Counted from the first letter of the stretch, positions 25,514 through 36,477 are shown. The stretch: 64,000 bases of DNA from Legionella sp. PC997 (GCF_014109825.1 NZ_CP059577.1:1-64000), one strand, 5' to 3'. Numbers and translations: made by a program. The notes: generated by a model not told the origin, from the sequence alone.

Positions 25514-28285
25514 TTAGCGCTCCTGTTTTTTTAAAAATAAAAGACAACACCCAAGCAATACCGGCAAGGTGATGAGTAAATATAAAAAAGGATGGAGCAA
25601 ATCTTGAAAACTCAGTGCCTTGGAAAAAGTACCTCGCGAAATCGTAAGAAAATGCGTTACCGGATAGATTTGGCCTATCATTGCTCCCAATCCTTCCAAA
25701 GAGGATACCGGCTCTATCATGCCAGAAAACTGGGTGGCTGGAAGAAGCGTCAGTATTGCAGTTCCAAACAATGCCGCCACTTGGCTTTTCATAAAAGTGG
25801 AGATTAGAAATCCCATCGAAGTGGAAAGAGTAACGTAGATTAAAGCACTAAAGAAAAGGATGGAAAAACTTCCTTTGATCGGTACATCAAATAAATAAAT
25901 GGACAAGGCGATTAGCAATAGAAAATTAAATACGGCCAAAATCACATAAGGTATCAATTTTCCCAAAAGAAACTCAAGTTTAGTAATGGGCGTCACGTAT
26001 AAATTAACGATGGATCCCAGCTCTTTTTCTCGCACCACAGAAAGTGCCATCAACATCGCCGGGATTAACATCAATAGGATAGGAATGACGGCTGGAACCA
26101 TGGCAGGTAAACTTTTCACATCCGGGTTATAACGAAAACGAGGCTCAATATTGAAGAACTCCTCCGATTTTTGATGAGTCAAATAAGGCCAACTATTCAC
26201 TAACCAATGCTGATGCATTCCATACACATAACTCTGAATGGTTTCTGCACGGGTAGGCATTGCTCCATCAATCCATGCCCCAACTTGTACGGGAGTCTCT
26301 TTATTGATGTCACGGGCAAACCCACTTGGGATTTCCAATGCCAAGCTTAATTTTCCGCTTCGCATACGTTGATCCATTTCTTTATAATCCAAGATGGGAG
26401 GGAGTTCTTTAAAATAGTGCGAGCTGGCTATATTAAGAACATAAGCGTGGCTGGCATTCGTTTGATCCCGATCAAGAACTGCAAAGGTTAACTGTTCGAT
26501 ATCCAGAGTAACTCCATAACTCATAATGATCATCAGTAGAATGCTTCCCAAAAGCGCAAGAGTTGCACGAATTGGATCGCGTATCAGTTCGAGCGCTTCA
26601 CGACGGCTGTAGCTGAACATGCGTCTGATGTTGAAATATTTTTTTGCAGGAATGATTTTGGGGTGTTCAGATAAAGAGCTCATGATTGGTTTTGCAGGAT
26701 GTTGCCCTGAAGGATTCACCTCCTTCTTCTTCATGGCCTCTTCTAGATAGCTGATAAAGGCTTCTTCTAGCGAAGAGGCTTGTCTTTGTTGGATGAGTTT
26801 GACTGGATTTTCACTAACCAATACTTTACCGGCATGCATCAGCGAAATGCGATCGCAACGTTCTGCCTCATTCATGAAATGGGTAGAAATAAAAATGGTT
26901 ACTTTATCCTGTCGGGATAAATCAAGCATTAATTGCCAAAATATATCGCGAGCAACCGGATCAACACCAGAAGTCGGTTCATCAAGAATGAGTATATCGG
27001 GTTGATGGATAATGGCTACAGCAAGAGAAAGCCTTTGACGAAGACCTAGTGGTAATGAGTCAGGCCGTTCATTTTCATAGTCAGACAAAGAGAATTTTTC
27101 GAGCAATTGTTTGATGCGTTTGGGAATGCTATGGGCGGGCAAACGAAACAATTTGGCATGCAACATGAGATTTTGATGAACCGTTAATTCCGTGTACAGC
27201 GAAAAAGATTGGGACATATAGCCAATGCGTTGACGTATCATCAGATCGTTTGAATCAACAGATTGTCCAAATAGCGAAGCTTGACCCTCGCTGGCAGGAA
27301 GCAGACCGGTTAATATTTTCATAACCGTTGTTTTGCCACAACCATTCGAGCCAAGAAACCCAAAAATTTCGCCACGCTCTATACAAAAATTGACGTGGTC
27401 TACTGCGACAAAATCACCAAAGCGTTTGGTCAAACCGGTTGCTTCAATAGCTACTTCCGATTTTTGAGTGGATGAGCGGGGTTCTATTACCATGGGGTGC
27501 ATTTGTCGCTGCTGCTCGGGTAAGAGGGCAACAAACGCTTCTTCCAGAGAATGAGTACGACTTTGCCTCAACAGGTCACTCATAGTCCCTGAAGCCAAGA
27601 CTTTTCCAGCATTCATTGCAACCAGCCAATCAAAACACGCCGCTTCCTCCATGTATGCAGTGGCCACCAGAACACTCATTTTCGGCATTTCAGCACGCAA
27701 CGTCTCAATGAGCTCCCAGAATTGACGCCTTGAAAGGGGATCCACTCCTGTCGTAGGCTCATCCAGAATTAACAGATCGGGAGTGTGAATCAGAGCACAA
27801 CATAATCCAAGTTTCTGCTTCATCCCTCCAGACAGCTTACCTGCTGGCCTGTCTCGAAAAGGGAATAACCCTGTTCTATCCAACAAACGGGTAATGTAGT
27901 ATTGTCGCACTTCACGGCTATGGCCAAAAAGACTCCCAAAGAAATCGATGTTTTCAAATACTGAAAGGGTAGGATACAGATTTTTCCCCAAGCCTTGAGG
28001 CATATAAGCAATGCGCGTGCAGAGGGCTTCACGATGAGAGCTACTCGCCATATTGCCACCAAGAACAAAAATTTGTCCGCGTTGAATGACGCGGGCTCCA
28101 GCAATGAGTGAAAACAGACTGGATTTTCCAACACCATCTGGCCCAATGAAGCCAACAATACAACCAGAAGGCAGTTTAAGAGTAATGTTATCCAGGGCAC
28201 AAGTTTTACCATACCACAAACTCAGGTTATTGATTTCACAAACCGGTTTTTCAACCCCATTATTGGAGGCCTTGTTATTTGACAT
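25514..28285 (-). CDS. rbbA: RbbA/YhiH-like protein: two ABC ATPase domains plus permease
   Basis: A 923-aa fusion. ATPase 1 (about 15-235) has Walker [10 protein letters not shown], signature [10 protein letters not shown] and Walker [13 protein letters not shown]. ATPase 2 (about 275-505) has GSNGCGKTT, the non-standard signature [10 protein letters not shown] in place of LSGGQ, and [12 protein letters not shown]. Residues about 560-920 are an ABC2 permease with an N-terminal TM, periplasmic loop and five TM helices. This order equals E. coli YhiH/RbbA. It overlaps the HlyD gene by 11 bp and is followed by the second permease, forming a complete YhiI-RbbA-YhhJ type exporter. The substrate is unknown. 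Confidence 0.92.
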   Translation of the reverse strand: MSNNKASNNGVEKPVCEINNLSLWYGKTCALDNITLKLPSGCIVGFIGPDGVGKSSLFSLIAGARVIQRGQIFVLGGNMASSSHREALCTRIAYMPQGLGKNLYPTLSVFENIDFFGSLFGHSREVRQYYITRLLDRTGLFPFRDRPAGKLSGGMKQKLGLCCALIHTPDLLILDEPTTGVDPLSRRQFWELIETLRAEMPKMSVLVATAYMEEAACFDWLVAMNAGKVLASGTMSDLLRQSRTHSLEEAFVALLPEQQRQMHPMVIEPRSSTQKSEVAIEATGLTKRFGDFVAVDHVNFCIERGEIFGFLGSNGCGKTTVMKILTGLLPASEGQASLFGQSVDSNDLMIRQRIGYMSQSFSLYTELTVHQNLMLHAKLFRLPAHSIPKRIKQLLEKFSLSDYENERPDSLPLGLRQRLSLAVAIIHQPDILILDEPTSGVDPVARDIFWQLMLDLSRQDKVTIFISTHFMNEAERCDRISLMHAGKVLVSENPVKLIQQRQASSLEEAFISYLEEAMKKKEVNPSGQHPAKPIMSSLSEHPKIIPAKKYFNIRRMFSYSRREALELIRDPIRATLALLGSILLMIIMSYGVTLDIEQLTFAVLDRDQTNASHAYVLNIASSHYFKELPPILDYKEMDQRMRSGKLSLALEIPSGFARDINKETPVQVGAWIDGAMPTRAETIQSYVYGMHQHWLVNSWPYLTHQKSEEFFNIEPRFRYNPDVKSLPAMVPAVIPILLMLIPAMLMALSVVREKELGSIVNLYVTPITKLEFLLGKLIPYVILAVFNFLLLIALSIYLFDVPIKGSFSILFFSALIYVTLSTSMGFLISTFMKSQVAALFGTAILTLLPATQFSGMIEPVSSLEGLGAMIGQIYPVTHFLTISRGTFSKALSFQDLLHPFLYLLITLPVLLGCCLLFLKKQER

Positions 28286-29354
28286 TTATTTTAACTTCCA
28301 ACGCCGCGGGCCATTTGCTTTTGGGATCTAATTGAACATAAGCCATCCCTGGCAGCCCTGTCTTGACTAAGGCGATATATTTTTTCAGCAATTCAGGTGC
28401 AATACGGGCTTTAACACGGAACATCAGTTTTTCTCGTTCACTGGCCGTTTCTACGGCTTTAGGTGTGAATTGCGCCACACTGGCGACAAAAGTCACCTTA
28501 GCCGGTATCACATAGTTGGGTGCCGCATCAAGAATTAAATGAACTGGTGCGCCGATTTGTACTTTACCTGCTTGCTCTGTTGGAAGAAAAAAAACCATAT
28601 ACACATCACTTAAGTCAACCATGTTCAATACTCTGCCTCCTGCGCTGAGCACTTCTCCTGGTTGCGCAACCCGAAACTGGATACGTCCATCACAGGGAGC
28701 GATTAAAGTGCTGTCGTTGATATCTGCTGATATACGCTCGATGGTCGCTTGGGTCGCATCGACAGAGGACTCTACGGCGACAACTTCTGCCTCAGCAGTT
28801 GCAATCGATGCATCAGCGGAAGCAACATGCGCTTTGGCAGCATGGAGAGTGGCTTGTGCGCTATAGAAATGAGCACGGGCCTCATCAAGACTATCCAGTG
28901 ACGCAGCCCCTTTAGTGACCAATTTTTCAGTACGGGAAAGGCGTTTTTGCGCCAAATCGAGCTCTGCTTCGCGTTGAGCAACGGTAGCTAATGCGGCTTC
29001 TTTTTCACTTTTTCGTTGAATGACCTGATTTTTGGCACTAATGACTTTGCTCTTGGCTTCTTTATTCTGTGCTTTGGCTTCTCTAAGCTGTGCTTCTAAT
29101 ACTTCCGTATCCATTTTAGCCAGAACTTGACCTGATTTTACAAAGTCACCTTCATCCACCAGGATGGTTTCTATTCGTCCAGGAATTTTGGTTGCAATAT
29201 CAATCTCTACGGCTTCAATACGCCCATTACCACTGGCAAAACCTTCTCCCATTGGATTGGGGTGATAATAATACCAAAAAATGGGTATTAGCATAAGGCA
29301 TAAACCGCCAATAACAATTCCCCATAACCATTTTTGTTTCCTTCCGACGGCCAT
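28275..29354 (-). CDS. yhiI: HlyD-family membrane fusion protein (YhiI-like)
   Basis: A protein of about 359 aa with one N-terminal TM helix ([20 protein letters not shown]). A lipoyl/biotinyl-like half ([20 protein letters not shown]) follows, then a long Ala/Glu/Lys-rich coiled-coil hairpin (about 85-215), the second lipoyl half ([20 protein letters not shown]) and a beta-barrel domain. It links the inner-membrane exporter to an outer-membrane channel. I chose the ATG at 29354 because AAGG lies 6 nt upstream; a TTG at 29372 is possible. It is the first gene of the leftward ABC operon. Confidence 0.92.
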   Translation of the reverse strand: MAVGRKQKWLWGIVIGGLCLMLIPIFWYYYHPNPMGEGFASGNGRIEAVEIDIATKIPGRIETILVDEGDFVKSGQVLAKMDTEVLEAQLREAKAQNKEAKSKVISAKNQVIQRKSEKEAALATVAQREAELDLAQKRLSRTEKLVTKGAASLDSLDEARAHFYSAQATLHAAKAHVASADASIATAEAEVVAVESSVDATQATIERISADINDSTLIAPCDGRIQFRVAQPGEVLSAGGRVLNMVDLSDVYMVFFLPTEQAGKVQIGAPVHLILDAAPNYVIPAKVTFVASVAQFTPKAVETASEREKLMFRVKARIAPELLKKYIALVKTGLPGMAYVQLDPKSKWPAALEVKINVK

Positions 29355-29491
29355 GTTCATCCTTATTTTCAATAATCTCTTTTAATGTACCGGTATGAGG
29401 TGCATTCCAAAGTCCGCACGTTGTTTGGCATAAAACTGATTTAAGTTATTTTTGCTATATTAAAATTAATTCACTTAATGATTTAAGACAA

Positions 29492-30337
29492 ATGTATTTT
29501 ACACTCATTATGATTATTATAGGGATTTTTTTCCTTTTAGGAGGAGCCATCGTGGTTTGGCCGCTTATCAAAAAAGCATCGTATTATCATTACCAATGGA
29601 TAGCCAATCTTGTGCTTATTTGTTTTTTTATAGGCAGTTTTCTTTTTGTCATTGTCTACACCCTTTTGATTAATGAGTTTTTTACGAATTATTTTTACGC
29701 CACCCTTTTTTTATTAGGGGGTTTTTATGTGTTTTGGATGAGTTATTTGAGTTCAAAAACGATTGAAAAAATCAAAACCATGGATAATTTGAAGTTAGAA
29801 TATGAAAAAATTCGTTATAATGCAGAACACGATAAACTCACCGGATGCTTCAATCGTCATTATTTAATGGAAATTTTGGACAATCGCTTTAGAAAAATCA
29901 AATTAAACACTGGACAGTTAACGGTCATGTTTGTTGATTTAGATGGGTTTAAGAAAATCAATGATGAATATGGCCATGATTTCGGGGACCAAATCTTACA
30001 GCGCTTTGGTCAATTATTAAAACAACAACTTCGAGAAGAAGACATCATTGCCCGCTATGGTGGCGATGAATTTGTGGTATTGGTTGAAAACATCCCCTTA
30101 ACTAAAGCCAAGTCTATCGGACAGAAAATCATTCAAACGACTTCTCGGATTACCAAAGAAAAACTCCCTAATCATTCATCACTTGGTTGTTCTGTGGGCA
30201 TCACCCAATTAACCAAGAACTCGTTATCCATCAATAGCGTGCTAAAAAAAGCGGACGACGCCTGCTACAAGGCTAAAAAAAATCATGGCAATACCATTTG
30301 GGTCGATGACAACATGACCTCTTCATTTCTTGACTGA
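29492..30337 (+). CDS. Membrane-bound diguanylate cyclase
   Basis: A 281-aa protein with three TM helices (about 2-26, 37-59, 65-88), a short coiled linker and a GGDEF domain (about 112-275). It has the full active-site motif RYGGDEF and the RxxD inhibitory site (REED) five residues earlier, so it should make c-di-GMP and be product-inhibited. The opening DKLTGCFNRHYL is intact. It is divergent from the HlyD operon with a 137-bp gap. The signal sensed by the TM part is unknown. Confidence 0.92.
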   Translation: MYFTLIMIIIGIFFLLGGAIVVWPLIKKASYYHYQWIANLVLICFFIGSFLFVIVYTLLINEFFTNYFYATLFLLGGFYVFWMSYLSSKTIEKIKTMDNLKLEYEKIRYNAEHDKLTGCFNRHYLMEILDNRFRKIKLNTGQLTVMFVDLDGFKKINDEYGHDFGDQILQRFGQLLKQQLREEDIIARYGGDEFVVLVENIPLTKAKSIGQKIIQTTSRITKEKLPNHSSLGCSVGITQLTKNSLSINSVLKKADDACYKAKKNHGNTIWVDDNMTSSFLD

Positions 30338-30379
30338 TAACCCATGACAAATAACATTGATTAATAATCAAGTAGAAAT

Positions 30380-31330
30380 TTAAAAAAGAAAATATCCTCC
30401 TACAGCGAAGATGAGATATAAAAAAACCAAGACGCCGCCCATCCATCGTGATATCCGCTGTGTTAACATAAAAAGAGAGATTATGACCATGGTGAACAAG
30501 CAAAAAGGCAGATAGAAAATTAATGTTTGCTGATTGACCTTCACGGGTTTTATCATGGCAATAATACCTGCATTAAATAAAAAAAATGCAAAAATTGAAC
30601 CGACCACATTACCAAAACTAATTTCCGCTCTTCCTTTAAGTGCTGCAGGCAATTCCCTGGCTATTTCCTCAATACTGACTAAAAAAGCAAGAATAATCAT
30701 TCCGAAAAAGGTGCCGGAAAGTCCAAAATATCGAATCATGGTTTTAGATGCCATAACGATGAGCTCACTCCCCACAAGAATGGCTACTAGAGAGAAGAGA
30801 AGTAATCCTAAAGATTTCCACCGTTCTTCTTTTTTGACCGAGTCTATGGTTTCAGAAAGTTCATGAGATGGCTTGATGTCATACCCTTTTTTATGGAGCC
30901 ATAAGAGGTAAAAGACTGAAAGGATAAAGCTTACAAATAAAATCAAGCCATCGATTCTCGAAAGTTCCCCATCTAATGCGAATAGCCCCCATAGAAGAAT
31001 AGCTAGGTTAGGTAAAATAAGAATACGTTTTGGTGTTTGCTTAAATGTCATCGGTGCAATTAATGCGGTGATGCCAAAGGCTAGTGCAATCGCGACCATG
31101 GTGGCACCGATGATTGAACCTAAGGCAATGCCTGCCATTTCGTTAAACGCACCGACGGCTCCAATGGCTAAGTTTTCTGGGTCGAAACCAATAAAAACAA
31201 CGCTGATGAAAAAAGTAGAAACTCCAAAACTGGCCGAAGTTCCCACGGCTCCTTTCACCAGTTTCTCAGCAAAACAAATCACCAATAGAAGTCCTATGAT
31301 AAAGAGCCCTATGGCCAGAAAAATATTCAA
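30380..31330 (-). CDS. Sodium/calcium exchanger family (CaCA) protein
   Basis: A 316-aa protein with about ten TM helices in two inverted halves split by a hydrophilic loop near residues 148-170 (HKKGYDIKPSHELSET). The alpha repeats are STFFISVVFIGFDPENLAIG in the first half and AFLVSIEEIARELPAALKG in the second. Both keep the acidic and small residues that line the cation pathway. It probably exchanges Ca2+ or another cation against Na+ or H+. It converges on the cyclase gene (42 bp apart). Confidence 0.87.
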   Translation of the reverse strand: MNIFLAIGLFIIGLLLVICFAEKLVKGAVGTSASFGVSTFFISVVFIGFDPENLAIGAVGAFNEMAGIALGSIIGATMVAIALAFGITALIAPMTFKQTPKRILILPNLAILLWGLFALDGELSRIDGLILFVSFILSVFYLLWLHKKGYDIKPSHELSETIDSVKKEERWKSLGLLLFSLVAILVGSELIVMASKTMIRYFGLSGTFFGMIILAFLVSIEEIARELPAALKGRAEISFGNVVGSIFAFFLFNAGIIAMIKPVKVNQQTLIFYLPFCLFTMVIISLFMLTQRISRWMGGVLVFLYLIFAVGGYFLF

Positions 31331-31903
31331 TTTGTTGCTCCAGCAATGGAATTAGGTGTTGCCTTTTCGAGAAAATAAAGAGTTAATTCTTGTTCTATCA
31401 CTGCAACTTGTGAATAAATTCTCTAATCGCAGCCACCTTGCATCATAGCTTACTTAATCCAAATAAATAAAGCTTTGCGGAGAAAGAAGAAGCCATCCGC
31501 TCTAATTCACTAATTGAGATAATATTTTAAGCGCTTATCCTCTATCGCTTGATTTTAATTTATGTTAGCATGCTAATTATTAGTTTGTTAATTGGTTTTT
31601 GGAAATGAGGCGCTTCACTCTGTTAGTGCATGAAATTAGCCTTGGTTGGCTCTATTTGCTCGATACAATCTCAAAACAGTTGAATTTTGGTCAGGCCCAT
31701 CGAGCCTGGCTATTCCCCTTCTTAAGGGTAAAAAATCCATTGCTCCTTACGCAGCATCCTACCCTCTTTGAGACGTCAATTAAGCGACTCAGAGTAGGGC
31801 AGGTCATGAATAAATCGTACTTAAAACCTGCTGGGGCAACATCCCTTGATTGTAAGAGAATCCCTATCCACCCTGTGTCCTCCAGATTGAAATGGAGAAG
31901 CAT
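31331..31903. other. Regulatory gap before the efflux operon
   Basis: This 573-bp stretch contains the probable efflux promoter and SlyA-like operator (31549-31580) and a long leader of about 300 nt before the outer-membrane factor gene. A 102-codon ORF on + and a 76-codon ORF on - overlap each other here, have no ribosome sites and look spurious. Confidence 0.5.
31549..31580 (+). promoter_or_regulatory. Promoter with SlyA/MarR-type operator
   Basis: TTAGCATGCTAA (31565-31576) is a perfect palindrome that differs from the SlyA consensus TTAGCAAGCTAA by one base. It overlaps the likely -10 of a promoter with TTGATT (31549-31554) and CTAATT (31573-31578). A MarR-family gene lies inside the operon that follows, so autorepression with drug-induced release is the likely logic. 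Confidence 0.6.
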
Positions 31904-33331
31904 ATGAAATCCGCTTACCACAAGTTGATTGGGTTAACAGGGGCAATGGCTTTATGCTCATGCACTGTTGGGCCTGATTTTGTAAGACCCTCACCATTAA
32001 GAAACCAAGCCTACACCTCTAAATCAACATATCAATTGGGCAATCAACACGTAGCACTGAAGAATAAAACGTCACGAACCTGGTGGAAAGAATTTCATTC
32101 CCCAGCGCTCAATCACCTGATGGAGCAAGGCATCCAGCATAATTATTCTCTGGCGGCCATGCGAGAATCCTTGGCACAAGCCAAAGAGTTGGTTGCGGCC
32201 TCCCAAGGCCAGTTATGGCCTCAAGCCGGGCTCAATGCGACCGTCGGAAGGCAACAATATGGTCCTGCCACATTTGGACCCGTTAATCTCCGAATTGAAC
32301 CCTTTTCCTATTATCAAATAGGTCCTAATGCTTCTTATACGCTCGATGTCTTTGGTGGAACACGTCGCACCATTGAAAAGCAAAAGGCATTAGCTTTATA
32401 TCAACAACATGAGCTGGATGCCGCATTTTTGACATTAACCGGTAACATCGCCACAACGTCTTTAACCCTTGCGACAATAAAAGCACGCATCGATGTACTT
32501 AAGGACATTATCCAGGATGACAAGAAAAATCTACAGCTGATTCAAAAATCCTTTAGTGTGGGTTCGTCTTCTCGAAGTGATGTTTTAAGCGCGCAAAGCC
32601 AGTTAACCAATGATGAAACTTTATTGCCCTCTCTCTATCAACAACTTCGTGTTGCACAAAACACACTCAATGTTCTTTTAGGTACACTGCCACCGCGTTC
32701 ACAGAAGGATTTAGTTTTTCAGTTAAAAGACTTTACTTTGCCTAAAAAACTGCCATTAGAACTGCCATCAACGCTTGCTCATAAAAGGCCGGATATCCTC
32801 GCTGCGGAAGCGAGTTTGCATGCAGCCAGTGCGGATGTTGGAATCGCTACGGCACGTCTTTATCCCAACATCACCCTTTCTGCCACACTCTTACAGGAGG
32901 GAGTAATTCCCAGCGCTCTATCAAGTATTTCTCCTAATGCATGGAGTCTTTTGAGTAATTTAACAACTCCTGTTTTTTCTGGAGGGACATTGCGTGCACA
33001 ACGCCGAGCCTCCATCCATGCCTACCAATCGGTTTTGGCTCAATACCAACACATAGTACTTAAAGCATTTTATCAAGTGAGCGACCTGTTGTATGCCTTA
33101 AAACACGATGCAGAGGAACTTGCATTACAGAAAAAAGCGGTGCTGACCGCCAAAGAGTCTCTACGTGTGGCCAGATTGAGCTTTACTGCAGGCGTGGTTG
33201 GCGTTTTAGAAGTGCTTGATGCGGAACGATTGTATGCTCAATCGCGTTTGGGCTATGTCAATGCTCAAGCACAAAGGTATCAAGACACCATTCAACTGTA
33301 TCTTGCTTTAGGTGGAGGGCTCTATCCTTAA
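31904..33331 (+). CDS. Outer-membrane efflux lipoprotein (NodT/OprM family)
   Basis: A 475-aa TolC-type channel protein. The signal peptide ends in a lipobox (ALCSC) followed by TVGPDFVRPSP, the standard opening of NodT/OprM-type factors. Two repeated halves follow, each with a long helical hairpin (GIQHNYSLAAMRESLAQAKE; RPDILAAEASLHAASADVGI), and the end is QLYLALGGG. The ATG at 31904 is preferred over 31892 because GGAG is 8 nt upstream. It is the first gene of a tripartite efflux operon. Confidence 0.93.
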   Translation: MKSAYHKLIGLTGAMALCSCTVGPDFVRPSPLRNQAYTSKSTYQLGNQHVALKNKTSRTWWKEFHSPALNHLMEQGIQHNYSLAAMRESLAQAKELVAASQGQLWPQAGLNATVGRQQYGPATFGPVNLRIEPFSYYQIGPNASYTLDVFGGTRRTIEKQKALALYQQHELDAAFLTLTGNIATTSLTLATIKARIDVLKDIIQDDKKNLQLIQKSFSVGSSSRSDVLSAQSQLTNDETLLPSLYQQLRVAQNTLNVLLGTLPPRSQKDLVFQLKDFTLPKKLPLELPSTLAHKRPDILAAEASLHAASADVGIATARLYPNITLSATLLQEGVIPSALSSISPNAWSLLSNLTTPVFSGGTLRAQRRASIHAYQSVLAQYQHIVLKAFYQVSDLLYALKHDAEELALQKKAVLTAKESLRVARLSFTAGVVGVLEVLDAERLYAQSRLGYVNAQAQRYQDTIQLYLALGGGLYP

Positions 33332-33488
33332 ACCTCGTGCACCTTGTTTATTAGGAATCAATGAGGTGGATTAATGAACTAGCAAAAATAAGGAATGTGC
33401 AAAAAATGGGGGTCATTCGCTCTGTGAATGAATTGAAATACTTTTTCCTTTTTTAACTAAGTCAGAGAAAATTTTAGAATTAAATGAA

Positions 33489-33953
33489 ATGAGTTACAAA
33501 TCATTAGTTAACAACGGGCTATACAATATGAACGCGTTCCCTATGGTATTATATGAAACCGCAGCCACTTGGCGAAATTTACTTGATAAACGCTTAAAAC
33601 CATTAGGCCTTAGCCAGGCAAAATGGCGGGCATTGCTCCTTCTCTCCATGACGAAATACCCATTGACACAAATCCAACTTGCTAAAAAGCTAGGCATTGA
33701 GGCGCCGACTATTGTCGGTTTAATCGATCGCCTCACTAAAGAAGGATGGGTGATTCGACAAGATGCAGACTACGATCGCCGCGTCAAAGTCATCTGCCTT
33801 ACTGAAAAAGCCACATTGACTCTTGACCAGATACAAAATACCGCAGAGGAACTTTCTAAGGAATTACTTGCTCCTTTATCTGAAGCAGAATTAGAAGCAT
33901 GTATTGCCACACTACAAAAAATTAAGAAAACCGCCGAGGAATCTTATGAATAA
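33489..33953 (+). CDS. MarR/SlyA-family transcriptional regulator
   Basis: A 154-aa winged-helix protein: TAATWRNLLDKRLKPLGLSQAKWRALLLL, then the HTH LTQIQLAKKLGIEAPTIVGL and the wing IRQDADYDRRVKVICLTEKA. These are the usual MarR blocks. It most likely represses the efflux operon through the palindrome at 31565. An internal Met 14 codons in is an alternative start. The stop overlaps the next gene by 8 bp. Confidence 0.93.
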   Translation: MSYKSLVNNGLYNMNAFPMVLYETAATWRNLLDKRLKPLGLSQAKWRALLLLSMTKYPLTQIQLAKKLGIEAPTIVGLIDRLTKEGWVIRQDADYDRRVKVICLTEKATLTLDQIQNTAEELSKELLAPLSEAELEACIATLQKIKKTAEESYE

Positions 33954-34869
33954 CCCAACCCTTCTGAAGAAATCAATCCTGCACAAGTGGCGCAATAAAA
34001 CGCATTCATGGAAACGTTTTCTAATCGTCTTAAGTCTCACATTAATCACCTTAGCCAGCATTTATTTCTGGACTCTTGCTCAACGGTATGTCAGTACAGA
34101 AGATGCCTATATTAATGGAAATGTAGTCCAAATTGCATCCCGAGTAACCGGCCCGGTAAAACACCTCTATGTGGAGAACAATCAATTTGTTGAAAAAGGG
34201 CAACTGCTGTTTGAGTTAGACCGCACGCCTTTTGAAGTCGCAGTGGAACAAGCTGAGGCCCAATATCTCATTGATAAGACCAATCTGCAACATGCCGAAG
34301 CCACTTCCATTCGAACCCGAGAGTTAGTCAAAAGCGAAGTGATGTCTCGTCAAGCCGGAGATGATGTTAAAGCAAAACTTAAAAGCGCCAAAGCAGCTTT
34401 GAGACTTTCAGAAGCCAAACTCAAAGAAGCCAAATTGAGACTATCCTATGCCCGTGTGCTCGCTCCAACAAGTGGTTGGGTGAGCAACCTGTCTCTCAGG
34501 GTGGGCAATGTCGTTTCAGAAAACCAGCCCCTGTTTGCGATGATTGATGACACCACCTTTTGGGTGGATGCTAATTTTAAAGAAACAGAACTGGAACACA
34601 TCCAACCAAATCAACGAGCAACCATTAAAATCGACATGTATCCCCATAAACAATTCATTGGGGTGGTCAACAGCATTAGCGGTGGAAGCGGCACGGCGTT
34701 TTCATTAATGCCACCACAAAATGCCACTGGAAACTGGGTCAAAGTAACACAACGCGTCCCTGTCCGCGTGCAAATCATCAAACCGGACTCCCAATATCCT
34801 TTGCGCCTGGGCACTTCAGCCAAGGTATCCATCGATTTACAGTCCAAGCAAGTGAGTAAAACCTCATGA
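33946..34869 (+). CDS. emrA: EmrA-like membrane fusion protein
   Basis: A 307-aa HlyD/EmrA-type protein with one TM helix (about 24-44), YVSTEDAYINGNVVQIAS (the EmrA signature), lipoyl halves around VKHLYVENNQFVEKGQLLFE and LAPTSGWVSNLSLRVGN, and a coiled hairpin between them. The start at 33946 is supported by GAGGAATCTT upstream and by the short overlap with marR. The 4-bp overlap (ATGA) with the next gene shows tight coupling to its pump. Confidence 0.93.
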   Translation: MNNPTLLKKSILHKWRNKTHSWKRFLIVLSLTLITLASIYFWTLAQRYVSTEDAYINGNVVQIASRVTGPVKHLYVENNQFVEKGQLLFELDRTPFEVAVEQAEAQYLIDKTNLQHAEATSIRTRELVKSEVMSRQAGDDVKAKLKSAKAALRLSEAKLKEAKLRLSYARVLAPTSGWVSNLSLRVGNVVSENQPLFAMIDDTTFWVDANFKETELEHIQPNQRATIKIDMYPHKQFIGVVNSISGGSGTAFSLMPPQNATGNWVKVTQRVPVRVQIIKPDSQYPLRLGTSAKVSIDLQSKQVSKTS

Positions 34870-36395
34870 ATAATCCTTCGGACTCTTTATCCGCCTCACA
34901 ACGCTGGATAATTACCGTAGCCATCATGGCAGCTACCCTGATGCAAGTATTGGACACGACCATAGTTAATGTCGCACTGCCTCATATGCAGGGTTCATTA
35001 GGCGCAAGCCCCGATGAAATAACCTGGACCTTAACCAGTTATTTAGTAGCTTCTGCCATTTTCATGCCTTTAACCGGTTATTTTACAGATAGGTTTGGCC
35101 GAAAAGCCTACCTTCTTTTATCAATTATAGGGTTTACCCTTACCTCCGCTTTGTGTGGTGCAGCAACCTCTATCGTACAAATGGTGGTATTTAGATTGCT
35201 TCAAGGCATTTTTGGTGCTGGGTTGGTTCCTTTATCCCAAGCCATTTTGACTGACATTTTTCCAGATAATGAACGCGGTAAAGCCATGGCCATTTGGGGT
35301 ATGGGCGTCATGGTAGGCCCTATCTTAGGTCCGTCGCTGGGTGGGTATCTTACTGACATTGCCAGTTGGCGATGGACATTTTATGTCAATATTCCATTTG
35401 GGATTGCGGCAACACTGATGGTATTCCATTTTGTTCCGGATACTCTTAAAAAGGAACGCAAGATGGATTGGATTGGCATGATACTCATTGCGTTGGCAGT
35501 AGGCTCCATTCAATATGTTCTTGATCGCGGCAATCAAATGGATTGGTTTGCCGCCTTGGATATTCGCACTGCCACATTTTTAGGTCTCATCAGTTTATGT
35601 GGATTCATAGCGTACAGCATCAAAAACAAATCCAATGCCCTCTTTGACCTTTCTATTTTTCAAGATCGTAATTTTGTTCTTTCCAGTCTATTACTGGCCA
35701 TCTTGGGATTGGGTATGTATGGAACAATGGTTATCCAACCCCAAATGCTACAAGGTTTACTGAATTATCCCGTTTTAATCGCAGGATTAATCATGGCGCC
35801 CCGCGGGATTGCCAGTATGTTCAGCATGATGATTGTTGGTAAATTAATTAATCAAGTTCAACCTCGCTGGTTAATTTCGATAGGAGTGTTACTCAGTGCT
35901 TCCGGGATTTATATCACGACTCATTACTCCCAAGAGGTTAGTCTAGCCTGGCTCATTTGGCCATTAATACTCCAAGGATTTGGATTGGGCTTGATTTTCG
36001 TTCCATTATCCTCTGTAGCATTTTCAACCTTACCGGTTTCTTCTCGTGCCGAAGCGGCTGGACTGTACAGCCTATTACGTACCATAGGCTCTTCTGTAGG
36101 GATTTCCATTACTATCACCTTCTTAAGTCGCCACACTCAAATGGCCTGGAATCAAATCGCAGGCTCAATTCAACCCTACAATCCAGCATTAATGGAATAC
36201 CTACGCCCCTGGCATCTTAAAGCCACGGATCCACAAGCCGCTGCCTTATTATTGAATGAGCTAGGTAAACAATCGCTAATGCTCTCTTATATCAATACAT
36301 TCGCGTTTATCATGTGGAGTTTTCTGATTATGTTACCTTTTGTATTATTGTTGAAACAAAATAATTCGCCAGCTACCTCTATTGTCAGCGAGTGA
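34866..36395 (+). CDS. emrB: EmrB/QacA-family (DHA2) drug:H+ antiporter
   Basis: A 509-aa MFS transporter with 14 predicted TM helices. Typical DHA2 motifs are seen: LMQVLDTTIVNVALPHMQG in TM1, GYFTDRFGRKAYL between TM2 and TM3, and GMGVMVGPILGPSLGGYL in TM5 (motif C of drug antiporters). With the outer-membrane factor and EmrA-like protein it forms an envelope-spanning multidrug pump. Substrates cannot be told from sequence. Confidence 0.94.
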   Translation: MNNPSDSLSASQRWIITVAIMAATLMQVLDTTIVNVALPHMQGSLGASPDEITWTLTSYLVASAIFMPLTGYFTDRFGRKAYLLLSIIGFTLTSALCGAATSIVQMVVFRLLQGIFGAGLVPLSQAILTDIFPDNERGKAMAIWGMGVMVGPILGPSLGGYLTDIASWRWTFYVNIPFGIAATLMVFHFVPDTLKKERKMDWIGMILIALAVGSIQYVLDRGNQMDWFAALDIRTATFLGLISLCGFIAYSIKNKSNALFDLSIFQDRNFVLSSLLLAILGLGMYGTMVIQPQMLQGLLNYPVLIAGLIMAPRGIASMFSMMIVGKLINQVQPRWLISIGVLLSASGIYITTHYSQEVSLAWLIWPLILQGFGLGLIFVPLSSVAFSTLPVSSRAEAAGLYSLLRTIGSSVGISITITFLSRHTQMAWNQIAGSIQPYNPALMEYLRPWHLKATDPQAAALLLNELGKQSLMLSYINTFAFIMWSFLIMLPFVLLLKQNNSPATSIVSE

Positions 36396-36477
36396 GGCGG
36401 CTCATTTCTCTTTCGTTGATTGTGAGCAAACAAAATGGCTTTGAAAAGCGGAATTGGATACATATTTTTATAGTCCA

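Noticed and set aside
29388..29395. TACCGGTA palindrome between the HlyD operon and the cyclase
   Set aside because: Only 8 bp and single; no matching regulator identified.
31605..31907. 102-codon ORF before the efflux operon
   Set aside because: No ribosome site, no recognisable protein pattern, and it overlaps the operon leader and the start of the outer-membrane factor. An antisense ORF of similar length overlaps it. Treated as untranslated leader.
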